Shown: positions 16,521-23,451 of the stretch, piece by piece
Numbering within the stretch: the first letter of the stretch is position 1
How the letters are laid out: the number at the start of each line of letters is the position of its first letter
Source of the DNA: JBBSGD01 sp038254435
GTDB lineage: Bacteria; Actinomycetota; CADDZG01; WHSQ01
DNA length: 64,000 nt
Assembly (NCBI GenBank): GCA_038254435.1
Contig: JBBSGD010000006.1
Coordinates: forward strand, 1 to 64,000
Reading direction: 5' to 3'
The notes under the pieces: model-generated
The model's input: only the letters and a program-made list of their open reading frames with translations
Database searches by the model: none
Told to the model about the DNA's origin: nothing
Made by a program: the position numbers and the translations under genes

Positions 16521-16642
16521 GCGTCCGCTGTCGAGGCTGGCGCGGTGGTCAGGGAGCGGGTGAGGCTTGCCACGGCATGGGGCGACAGAAGCGACTCTCA
16601 CGCGGCTTGGCGGCCTTGCAGGCCGGCGACCTCGCCGTGACG

Positions 16643-17578
16643 CTACGGACCACCCAGCCGGTGCAGCACGACGTCGAGCGCAAACCACGGCGAATCCCCG
16701 CCCAGTCTCTCCTGGACGCACCGCGCGAACAGCCACTGCCGGACCCGCCCAGCGTCCAGACCCGCCAGATCGGCGACCTCGCTCAGCAACCCGATCGGGT
16801 TGGCCTGCAGCGACCCGATGCAGTTCAGCAGGTGCTGCAGGACGTCGTAGTGCGGGTCGCCGACGTACGGCTTCGGGTCGATGAGCAGCCACGGGCGGCG
16901 CGCGCCGGACAGCACGTTGCCGGCGTGCAGGTCGGTTAGCAGCAGCACCTCGGTCGGTCCGGTGCGCGACAGCTCGCGGAACAGCGCCAGCCCCTCGCGG
17001 GCCAGCCCGGCGTCGAGTCGTCCCGGGTCGACGGCGAGCCCCGCCTCCGCGCGGACTACCCAATCGTCGGCCATCACCGACAGCGGACGGAACGGGTGAT
17101 CGGACGGCAGGTCGACAGCCCAGACCGACCGGAGCAGGTCGGTGACCACGACGTGCTGCTCCGCCTCGGCGCGTCTGCCCAGCTCGGTCCCGGGACGGCA
17201 TCGCTCAAGCAGCATCGCGGTGGTGTCGCCGGTGTCGCCGTCCTGCCCACTTCCGGGCCGGGCCGGCGCCAAGTGCTCGAACGCGTACACCTCGACCGCC
17301 CCCTGGCCGCCGAGCGCGACCAGGCCCTCCGCCTCGTGCAGCGCCTCGGTGTGTTCCCACGCCACCTTGAGCACGACCTCGCGTCCGTCGGAGTCGGTGC
17401 CCGGCGCGACCCACGAGCAATTGCCGCCCGGCTCGAACGGCTCGCCGAGGTCCAGTCCCCAGCGAGCGGTCAGCTCCTCGACCCGGTCCGGCAGCGCTGC
17501 CAGCCACTCCACCCGCGCCGGCCCACCGACGTCAGTCGAGGCCTGCAGGTGGGTGGGCACGCGTAGCTTCGCAGTCAT
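16643..17578 (-). CDS. Aminoglycoside O-phosphotransferase, APH(6)-like
   Basis: A 311-residue kinase of the aminoglycoside/hydroxyurea phosphotransferase family (streptomycin 6-phosphotransferase-like). Seen: EPGGNCSWVAPG and REVVLKVAW (ATP lysine), catalytic LLLTDLHAGNVLSG (Asp and Asn), metal-binding LLIDPKPYVGDPHYD, and the C-terminal RVRQWLFARCVQERLGG typical of APH(6). I chose the ATG at 17578 (MTAKLRVP) because it matches family length. It looks intact, very GC-rich, and sits between IS256 and recombinase scraps, so recent transfer is plausible. Resistance spectrum is inferred from family only. Confidence 0.8.
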   Translation of the reverse strand: MTAKLRVPTHLQASTDVGGPARVEWLAALPDRVEELTARWGLDLGEPFEPGGNCSWVAPGTDSDGREVVLKVAWEHTEALHEAEGLVALGGQGAVEVYAFEHLAPARPGSGQDGDTGDTTAMLLERCRPGTELGRRAEAEQHVVVTDLLRSVWAVDLPSDHPFRPLSVMADDWVVRAEAGLAVDPGRLDAGLAREGLALFRELSRTGPTEVLLLTDLHAGNVLSGARRPWLLIDPKPYVGDPHYDVLQHLLNCIGSLQANPIGLLSEVADLAGLDAGRVRQWLFARCVQERLGGDSPWFALDVVLHRLGGP

Positions 17579-18018
17579 GCAGCACACCGTACGGCTTCGG
17601 GTCGACGACCGGCCCCCTGGTTTCCGCCCTGGCGGCGGACGGCCGGAGAGGTGCCGTCGTCTACCTGAGCGCTCAAGTCCATCGGCTCTCGGAGGCGCCA
17701 GATCGATGGGTCGGCATTCGGCTCGTGCGGCCCGGGGTCGGGACAGAACGTCGGTTCGCTGGGCTCGGCCGCGTGACATGCTGCCGGCGGTTAGAGCCAG
17801 TCGAGCGCCGCTGTTCTGGGACGCGCATTCCGGGGCGGTCAGAGCGGTCGGGATCACCGCTCTGAGGACGCAGTCGAGGGCGGGCCGCCTCGCGTTCCCG
17901 GTCGACGTTCGGCGCTTCCGTGCGGTCCACAGGTTCACACGGAGAATCGGGGTGTCGAGTAATTGCGGCTCGGCGCATGTCGCGACTGGCTGATACTTGG
18001 GGAGTGAGCGGGCGGCCT
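17579..18018. other. Non-coding gap in the scar zone
   Basis: About 440 GC-rich bases between the aminoglycoside kinase and the recombinase tail. No protein or RNA is recognised; open frames here have random composition. Confidence 0.4.
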
Positions 18019-18224
18019 GTCTAAAAGCGGCCGTCCAGGCGTTCGTTCACGAACTACGCGTTACGGCCTCCGACGCCGTGCAGCCGACGTTTCGCGTGCT
18101 GCCGGGGCTGCCAGGCTGGCCTGACGGGCAAACACCGCCGAACAGCGACACCCCGAACAACGCGGTTCGTACAATGTCAGCTTCGGTGGGCCGCCAGGGA
18201 CTCGAACCCTGCCCGCCGGATTAA
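18019..18224 (+). pseudogene. 3' end of a large serine recombinase, fused to the tRNA-Lys site
   Basis: The frame reads KAAVQAFVHELRVTASDAVQ, then PTFRVLP, and finishes VRTMSASVGRQGLEP. This is the usual tail of large serine recombinases ('K-LxxLVxEIRVxGRDAIxPxFRVP ... VRxMxxxVGxxGLEP'), in which the last residues are encoded by the 3' end of the invaded tRNA. The frame does run into the tRNA-Lys gene (18187-18258). No catalytic domain is present, so only the attachment-side end of the element survives. Confidence 0.65.
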
Positions 18225-18258
18225 AAGTCCGGAGCTCTGCCTGATGAGCTAACGGCCC
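18187..18258 (-). tRNA. tRNA-Lys (TTT)
   Basis: Minus-strand cloverleaf: acceptor GGGCCGT pairs with GCGGCCC (one G-U), the D-stem is GCTC/GAGC, the anticodon stem CCGGA/TCCGG surrounds loop CTTTTAA (anticodon TTT), and the T-arm is CAGGGTTCGAGTCCCTG. All stems pair. Its 3' end adjoins the recombinase tail. Confidence 0.95.
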
Positions 18259-18327
18259 GCGGCCCCCGAAGGGACACTCGCAGTATAGAAAGCTCGCCGT
18301 TGCGTCCGGCCCCAGGGCTAACTCACG

Positions 18328-18666
18328 CTAGAGCGTCGGCGTGGCGTCACGGGCAGGCTCCACTTGGAGCTCGATACCTTCGGCTCCTGTGACCACGACC
18401 TCGGCTCCCGCATCCACGCCGGTCGCGCAGCGGGCGTTCCAGATCTGGCCGTTGAGCGTCACTTGCCCCGCGGGACGGCAATGCGTGATGGCCTTGCCGC
18501 GCGTTCCTGCGATTGCCTCGACTCCGGTGATCGAATGCACTTTGCGCAGCCTCATAAAGATCACCCACTCGACAATCTCAAGCGCCGCGAGGGGAACCAG
18601 CACGATAATGCGCCACGGCCAGTCGAGAAGCCAGAAGGAAAGTGCGAGTCCTACGAGAAAGACCAT
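18328..18666 (-). CDS. NfeD-like OB-fold membrane protein
   Basis: The start is placed at the ATG at 18666, just after the glnR stop. The 112-residue product has two hydrophobic segments (VFLVGLALSFWLLDWP; IIVLVPLAALEIVEWVIF) and a C-terminal OB fold: GVEAIAGTRGKA, GQVTLNGQIWNAR, VDAGAEVVVTGAEGIELQV, the NfeD C-terminal pattern. NfeD proteins partner with SPFH/flotillin or ClpP-like membrane proteins, none of which is adjacent. It probably shares a transcript with glnR. Confidence 0.8.
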   Translation of the reverse strand: MVFLVGLALSFWLLDWPWRIIVLVPLAALEIVEWVIFMRLRKVHSITGVEAIAGTRGKAITHCRPAGQVTLNGQIWNARCATGVDAGAEVVVTGAEGIELQVEPARDATPTL

Positions 18667-18668
18667 GC

Positions 18669-19358
18669 TCAGCGCTCCCTTGGTCTCGGAACGAGGCGGT
18701 AGCCGACGTTGCGGATGGTTTCGATGAGGGTCTCGTGCTCCGCCCCCAGCTTGGCACGCAGCCGCCGCACGTGGACGTCGACCGTGCGAGTCCCGCCATA
18801 ATAGTCGTATCCCCACACCTCTCGAAGGAGCAGGTCTCTGTCGCACACCCGGCCCGGCCTTTGGGCGAGGAACTTCAGCAGCTCGAACTCCTTGTAGGTG
18901 AGGTCGAGCGGCCGGCCCCTGACGTACACCTGATAGTTGTCTGGGTTGACCACGAGGTCACCCACTTTCAGGACGACGTCTTGCTCGGTGCGGCCCGCTC
19001 GACGTGCGGCGAGGTCGAGGCGCGCGGCGATCTCGTTGGTGGACGCGCTCGTGAGGAGAAAGTCGTCGGCGCCCATCTCGAAGCGGAACTTTCCGAGGTC
19101 GTTCTCCTCGGCGATCACAACGACCGGCGGTAGACCTATCTCCCATGCAAGCGCGACTCGTTTCGTCGTCTCTTCGGCCGCACCGATCTCGCTGGTTGCA
19201 TCGATGAGCAGCAAATCCGGATGAATTGGAATCAGGTCCTTTGCCCCCGTGTTCTTGAGCGGCGCCGTTACCACCCGGTAGGGCGCGGCGGGAAACGCCG
19301 GGAGAACGTCCCTAACATCGCCGGCTTGATCTGTGAGCAGCAATGCAGTCCATGCCAC
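18669..19358 (-). CDS. glnR: GlnR-type orphan response regulator of nitrogen metabolism
   Basis: A 229-residue OmpR-family protein. The C-terminal winged helix is GlnR-like almost word for word: RPLDLTYKEFELLKFLAQRP, EVWGYDYYGGTRTVDVHVRR, LRAKLGAEHETLIETIRNVGYR. The N-terminal receiver is degenerate: it keeps the Asp of LLLIDA but lacks the paired acidic residues at its start and the usual lysine, as in GlnR, which works without phosphorylation. GlnR controls nitrogen assimilation in actinobacteria. The neighbourhood (nadE, glnA2, glnE, glnA1) and GlnR-like boxes at 21129 and 28309 agree. No sensor kinase is adjacent. Confidence 0.88.
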   Translation of the reverse strand: MAWTALLLTDQAGDVRDVLPAFPAAPYRVVTAPLKNTGAKDLIPIHPDLLLIDATSEIGAAEETTKRVALAWEIGLPPVVVIAEENDLGKFRFEMGADDFLLTSASTNEIAARLDLAARRAGRTEQDVVLKVGDLVVNPDNYQVYVRGRPLDLTYKEFELLKFLAQRPGRVCDRDLLLREVWGYDYYGGTRTVDVHVRRLRAKLGAEHETLIETIRNVGYRLVPRPRER

Positions 19359-19370
19359 GGGATCATCCTG

Positions 19371-21089
19371 CTACGTCTCGACCGCTTCGCCAACCGAACG
19401 GGCGGGCAGATCGGAGCGGCCCGGCCTCCAGCGGTTTGTGATGGGCAGGCGCCGGTCTCGTCCGAAGGCCTTGGTCGTCACCTTGGGGCCGGGAGGCGCC
19501 TGCCGCCGTTTGTATTCGGCCCTGTCGACGAGGGTCATGACCCTTTCCACGACGGCGCGCTCGTGCCCGGCGGCAATGATGTCCTCGACCGGCAGATTCT
19601 GCTCTATGTAGCCCTCGAGGATCTCGTCGAGCTCCGCGTAGGGCCCGAGCGAGTCCTCGTCTTGTTGCCCGGCACGCAACTCGGCCGAGGGAGCCTTGGT
19701 AAGCACGCTCTCGGGGATGACCTCACCCTGCTTGTTCCGCCATCGGCACAGCGCGTAGACCTCGGTCTTGAGCACGTCTTTGAGGACTGCGAAGCCGCCC
19801 GCCATGTCGCCGTACAAGGTTGAGTAGCCGCACGCCATCTCGGACTTGTTGCCCGTCGCCAGCACGAGGTGCCCGTAGCGGTTGGAGATCGCCATCAACA
19901 GGTTGCCCCTGATACGCGCTTGTATGTTCTCTTCGGCAAGTCCAGGCTCGTGCTTGTCGAAGGAGGTGTCCAGGGCCGAGACGTAGTCTTCGTAGGTTTC
20001 GGTGATCGCTACAGTCTTCGTCTCGATTGCGAGGTTGCCGGCAACGGTCCGCGCGTCGTCCAGTGAGCTTTGGGACGTGAACATCGACGGCATCAAGACT
20101 CCGAGAACGTTGTTCGGACCTACCGCGTCGACCGCCAGGGCGGCCGTCAGGGTCGAGTCGATCCCGCCGGACAGACCGACGACGACTGCTCTAAAGCCGT
20201 TCTTGATGACGTAGTCGTGCAGCGCGAGCCGGAGCGCCTCGTAGATCTCCTCGTCCGAGGACGAGGGCTCAGCCAACAGGGCCTGTGGCGGCGGGACGGT
20301 TAGGGCCGGCAGAGTGGTTGACAGGCGGCGGATCGAGGGATGGTGCCGGTGTCCCGCCTCCCCGAGGGGAACTTCCACCACCCCGAAGTGCTCGGTGAAC
20401 TGAGGCCAGCGAGCAACGACTTCTCCGTCCGGATCGATCACAAGTGAGCCTCCGTCGAAGACCAGCTCGTCTTGTCCGCCCACCGTGTTGACGTAGACGA
20501 TCGATGCCCGCGCGCGCCTGGCGCGCTCGGCGAGCATCTCGGTTCGCTCCTCGAGCTTGTTCTTGTGGAAGGGGGATGCGTTGATGTTAACGATGATCTG
20601 CGCGCCGGCGTCACCTTGCGAGGTCACCGGTCCGCTGTTGCTCCATGCGTCTTCACACACGCACACGCCGATGATTCCATCCGGCGTGTCGACGAGAGTG
20701 TGACCGCGTCCCTGCTCGAAATATCTGAACTCGTCGAACACTCCGTAGTTGGGTAGTAGATGCTTGCGATAGACGGACATCACTCGGCCGTGCTGGCAAA
20801 TGGCAGCCGCGTTGTAGAGCCGATCGCGCCCCTCATCGACGAAGCCGACGATCGTCAGGACGTCGCCGGTGGCAGCCGCAATCTGCTCTAGCGCGTGACG
20901 ATTGGCGTGCAAGAACTCGGGCTTGAGGAGCAGGTCTTCCGGCGGGTACCCGGGTACTGCCAGCTCCGGCGTGACGACCAGCTGGGCGCCCTCGGTTGCC
21001 GCACACTCCAGCGTTTCGAGAATGCGTCCCATGTTGCCGTCGATGTCGCCGACAACTTGGTTCATCTGCGCCAGGGCAACTCGGATCAT
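19371..21089 (-). CDS. nadE: Glutamine-dependent NAD+ synthetase NadE
   Basis: A 572-residue two-domain enzyme, the last step of NAD synthesis. N-terminal nitrilase-type amidase (~1-270): TPELAVPGYPPEDLLL (Glu), YRKHLLPNYGVFDE (Lys) and GVCVCEDAW (catalytic Cys), releasing ammonia from glutamine. C-terminal synthetase (~290-550): PP-loop GLSGGIDSTL, then LATGNKSEMACGYSTLYGDM. Length is normal for actinobacterial glutaminase-type NadE. The stop lies 12 bases before glnR, so a nadE-glnR-nfeD transcript is likely. The start faces glnA2 across 79 bases. Confidence 0.95.
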   Translation of the reverse strand: MIRVALAQMNQVVGDIDGNMGRILETLECAATEGAQLVVTPELAVPGYPPEDLLLKPEFLHANRHALEQIAAATGDVLTIVGFVDEGRDRLYNAAAICQHGRVMSVYRKHLLPNYGVFDEFRYFEQGRGHTLVDTPDGIIGVCVCEDAWSNSGPVTSQGDAGAQIIVNINASPFHKNKLEERTEMLAERARRARASIVYVNTVGGQDELVFDGGSLVIDPDGEVVARWPQFTEHFGVVEVPLGEAGHRHHPSIRRLSTTLPALTVPPPQALLAEPSSSDEEIYEALRLALHDYVIKNGFRAVVVGLSGGIDSTLTAALAVDAVGPNNVLGVLMPSMFTSQSSLDDARTVAGNLAIETKTVAITETYEDYVSALDTSFDKHEPGLAEENIQARIRGNLLMAISNRYGHLVLATGNKSEMACGYSTLYGDMAGGFAVLKDVLKTEVYALCRWRNKQGEVIPESVLTKAPSAELRAGQQDEDSLGPYAELDEILEGYIEQNLPVEDIIAAGHERAVVERVMTLVDRAEYKRRQAPPGPKVTTKAFGRDRRLPITNRWRPGRSDLPARSVGEAVET

Positions 21090-21128
21090 TTCCCAAGCCT
21101 ACGCGCCTGGGGGCCGGGCTCCTTCCTC

Positions 21129-21144
21129 GTAACGTGGCCGAAAT
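21129..21144 (+). promoter_or_regulatory. GlnR half-box candidate before glnA2
   Basis: GTAAC-N6-GAAAT lies 25-40 bases before the glnA2 start, matching the GTnAC-N6-GnAAC half-site of actinobacterial GlnR boxes except for the last base. It is within the nadE/glnA2 divergent region and close to the start codon, so it could regulate either. Weaker than the glnA1 box. Confidence 0.4.
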
Positions 21145-21168
21145 GTTCGAGGCGTACCCTGCAGGGCG

Positions 21169-22512
21169 ATGGAGCGGCAGCAGGACTACGTGCTGAGGAC
21201 CGTCGAGGAGCGGGGCATTCGCCTCGTCTGGTTGTGGTTCACCGATGTCCTGGGGTTCCTCAAGTCTTTCGCCGTCACCTCCGAGGAGCTCGAGCAGGCC
21301 TTCGAGGAGGGAATCGGGTTCGACGGCTCCGCCATCGAGGGCTTCGCGCGCATCCAGGAATCGGACATGCTCGCCAGGCCCGATGCAGGAACCTTTCAGA
21401 TCATGCCCGCTTACGGCAACCACGAGGGCGGGGCTGCTCGCATGTTCTGCGACATCTACACCCCGGACGGCAGGCCATTCTGGGGCGATCCTCGCTACGT
21501 CTTGCGCCGCAACCTCGAGCGCGCTTCCGAGAAGGGCTTCACCTTCTACATGCACCCGGAGATGGAGTTCTTTCTCTTCAACAGCGTGGAAGATCCCTCG
21601 CCGATAGACGCGGGCGGCTACTTCGACCTGACTCCTCTCGACGTTACCCAGCTGCTGAGACGAGAGATGGTGTCGGTGCTCGAGCAGATGGGGATTCCGG
21701 TCGAATTCTCCCATCACGAGGTAGCGCCGTCCCAGCACGAGATCGATCTTCGGCACGCGGATGCGCTCACGATGGCGGACTCTGTGATGACATTCCGGCT
21801 CGTGGTCAAGGAAATGGCGGCGCAGCGCGGCATGTATGCAACGTTCATGCCCAAGCCGGCCACCGCCCTGCCGGGCTCGGGGATGCACACTCACCTATCG
21901 CTCTTCGAGGGAGATCAAAACGCCTTCCACGACTCCTCGGACGAGTATCACCTCTCCAAGGTGGCGAAGCACTTCATTGCAGGTTTGCTCGTGCACGCGC
22001 GCGAGATAACGGCAGTGACGAACCAGTGGGTGAACTCGTACAAGCGCTTGATCACCGGCGGCGGGTATCCGGTCCCGGAAGCACCTGTGTACGTGTGCTG
22101 GGGCCGTCACAATCGCTCCGCCCTGTTGCGAGTGCCGATGTACAAGCCCCGCAAGGATCAGTCCACGCGCATCGAGCTGCGCTCCCCGGATCCGGCCTGT
22201 AACCCGTACCTCGCTTTCTCAGTGATGCTCGCAGCCGGTCTCAAGGGAATCGACGAGGCCTACGAGTTGCCGTCCGAAGCCACCGACAACATCTACGAGA
22301 TCAGCGATCAGGAGCGCCGCGCTCGTGGCATCGCCCGCCTTCCGGACGATCTCTTCGAGGCTCTTCACGAAATGGAATCTTCGGACCTCGTCGCGGAGAC
22401 CCTCGGGGAGCAGGTCTTTGAGTATCTGCTGCGAAACAAGCGGGCCGAATGGGACCAGTACAAGAGCTACGTGTCCCCCTACGAGCGCAGCCGCTACCTT
22501 CCGGTCTTGTAG
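21169..22512 (+). CDS. Type I glutamine synthetase without an adenylylation site (GlnA2-like)
   Basis: A 447-residue glutamine synthetase. Seen: beta-grasp GIRLVWLWFTDVLG, GIGFDGSAIEGF, metal and ATP sites FYMHPEMEFFLF, SHHEVAPSQHEIDL, GSGMHTHLSLF, and NRSALLRVP. At the place where GlnA1 has the regulatory tyrosine (KDLYELPPEE) this protein reads NIYEISDQERR (~Tyr376), the GSI-alpha/GlnA2 form not controlled by adenylylation. It converts glutamate and ammonia to glutamine, or acts on other amines as some GlnA paralogs do. A GlnR half-box lies upstream and a terminator downstream. Confidence 0.93.
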   Translation: MERQQDYVLRTVEERGIRLVWLWFTDVLGFLKSFAVTSEELEQAFEEGIGFDGSAIEGFARIQESDMLARPDAGTFQIMPAYGNHEGGAARMFCDIYTPDGRPFWGDPRYVLRRNLERASEKGFTFYMHPEMEFFLFNSVEDPSPIDAGGYFDLTPLDVTQLLRREMVSVLEQMGIPVEFSHHEVAPSQHEIDLRHADALTMADSVMTFRLVVKEMAAQRGMYATFMPKPATALPGSGMHTHLSLFEGDQNAFHDSSDEYHLSKVAKHFIAGLLVHAREITAVTNQWVNSYKRLITGGGYPVPEAPVYVCWGRHNRSALLRVPMYKPRKDQSTRIELRSPDPACNPYLAFSVMLAAGLKGIDEAYELPSEATDNIYEISDQERRARGIARLPDDLFEALHEMESSDLVAETLGEQVFEYLLRNKRAEWDQYKSYVSPYERSRYLPVL

Positions 22513-22532
22513 ACGCGGCCGCACACCACAAA

Positions 22533-22550
22533 CCCCCGGCTTGCCGGGGG
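22533..22550. terminator. Bidirectional hairpin between glnA2 and the NlpC/P60 gene
   Basis: CCCCCGGC-TT-GCCGGGGG is a perfect 8-bp hairpin between two convergent stops (22512 and 22580). There is no long T-tract, so efficiency is uncertain. Confidence 0.6.
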
Positions 22551-22579
22551 CTCGAGTGGTTAGGTGAGTGGGCCGAGGA

Positions 22580-23095
22580 TTAGCTGCGTCGCAGGGCGGG
22601 AACCCTTGTGGCGCCGACCCAGCGGGAGCCCCAGTAATAGGGGTCGTGCACGGAGTCGACGCGCACGCCGGATGATGACGTCACGGAGATGAACTTGCCG
22701 CGACCCATGAAGATGCCGACATGCCCTACACGCGCGCTCGTGGTCTTGAAGAAGACGAGGTCGCCGCGATGCAGGTTCTTACGCTTCCAGATTCGCTTGT
22801 AACCGGAACGATGCGCGAGCTTGAATTGATCCGCCGACGAATGGGGAAGATCGGCGCCGTGGTGGTGAAAGGTCCAACTAGTGAGTCCAGAGCAGTCAAA
22901 GCTACTCGGAGCATCTCCGCCGTAGCGGTAGCTGGCGCCGAGCTGCGTTTTCGCTCTGTCCTTGATGGCGCGGCGGTCTTTCCAAACCGAAGCTTGAGCC
23001 GGCGCGCTCAGAAGGAGAAGAGTTGCTGCGAGTGTTGCCAAGATAACCAGGTGCTGCAAGATCGAATGCCGGGTAGAGCTACCTGTCATTCCCAC
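22580..23095 (-). CDS. Secreted NlpC/P60 peptidoglycan endopeptidase
   Basis: A 171-residue protein: signal peptide (LVILATLAATLLLLSAPAQA) then a bare NlpC/P60 domain with the catalytic cysteine in YGGDAPSSFDCSGLTSW, the histidine in RVGHVGIFMGRG, and the third polar residue near SVHDPYYW. Such enzymes cut the D-gamma-Glu to meso-diaminopimelate bond. It has no SH3, LysM or coiled-coil region, so substrate targeting is by secretion alone. MTGSS at 23089 is an equally good start. The gene diverges from glnE. Confidence 0.92.
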   Translation of the reverse strand: MGMTGSSTRHSILQHLVILATLAATLLLLSAPAQASVWKDRRAIKDRAKTQLGASYRYGGDAPSSFDCSGLTSWTFHHHGADLPHSSADQFKLAHRSGYKRIWKRKNLHRGDLVFFKTTSARVGHVGIFMGRGKFISVTSSSGVRVDSVHDPYYWGSRWVGATRVPALRRS

Positions 23096-23451
23096 CTCCC
23101 TGTCGGAGAGCCGTTCCTTAGTTGCTCCGCGCGAAGAGACGGCTGGCTACGTCTTCTCCGCAGGCTCTCGTGCGGTTCCCGCGCGGCGCGATCCACGGTG
23201 ATCACGTGCCACCCGCGAGGGCTCGCTGCCCATGGCGGCCTCTGGCTTGAGGCCTTTGGCGCGCCACCGATTCCCGCGATGACTCGATGGCCCGCCCGCT
23301 CCGGCTCTCGTGCCCGCGTCCGGAACATTTGTACGGTAACCAACGACTCCAATCCCTGCCATGTGTTGAAACCAGCGCGCTTGGGCCGATAGTTTGTGGT
23401 TCCAAGCCAAAGGTTTTCCTGGAGGGCGGCGAATATGGTCTCGTTCGTCTG
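23096..23451. other. Divergent leader region between NlpC/P60 and glnE
   Basis: About 350 bases. The minus-strand leader of the NlpC/P60 gene could fold, with a GAAGACG/CGTCTCTTC stem near 23130-23155. I looked for the cyclic-di-AMP riboswitch that often precedes such genes and did not find its conserved boxes. Confidence 0.35.

Noticed and set aside
20895..22202. 435-codon plus-strand reading frame over nadE and glnA2
   Set aside because: It is out of frame with the clear glutamine synthetase, has random Arg-rich composition and no domains: a GC-rich shadow.
23096..23330. Cyclic-di-AMP riboswitch in front of the NlpC/P60 gene
   Set aside because: Such genes often have one, but the conserved GGGGGA and CCGTCAGCTAAC-type boxes are absent.
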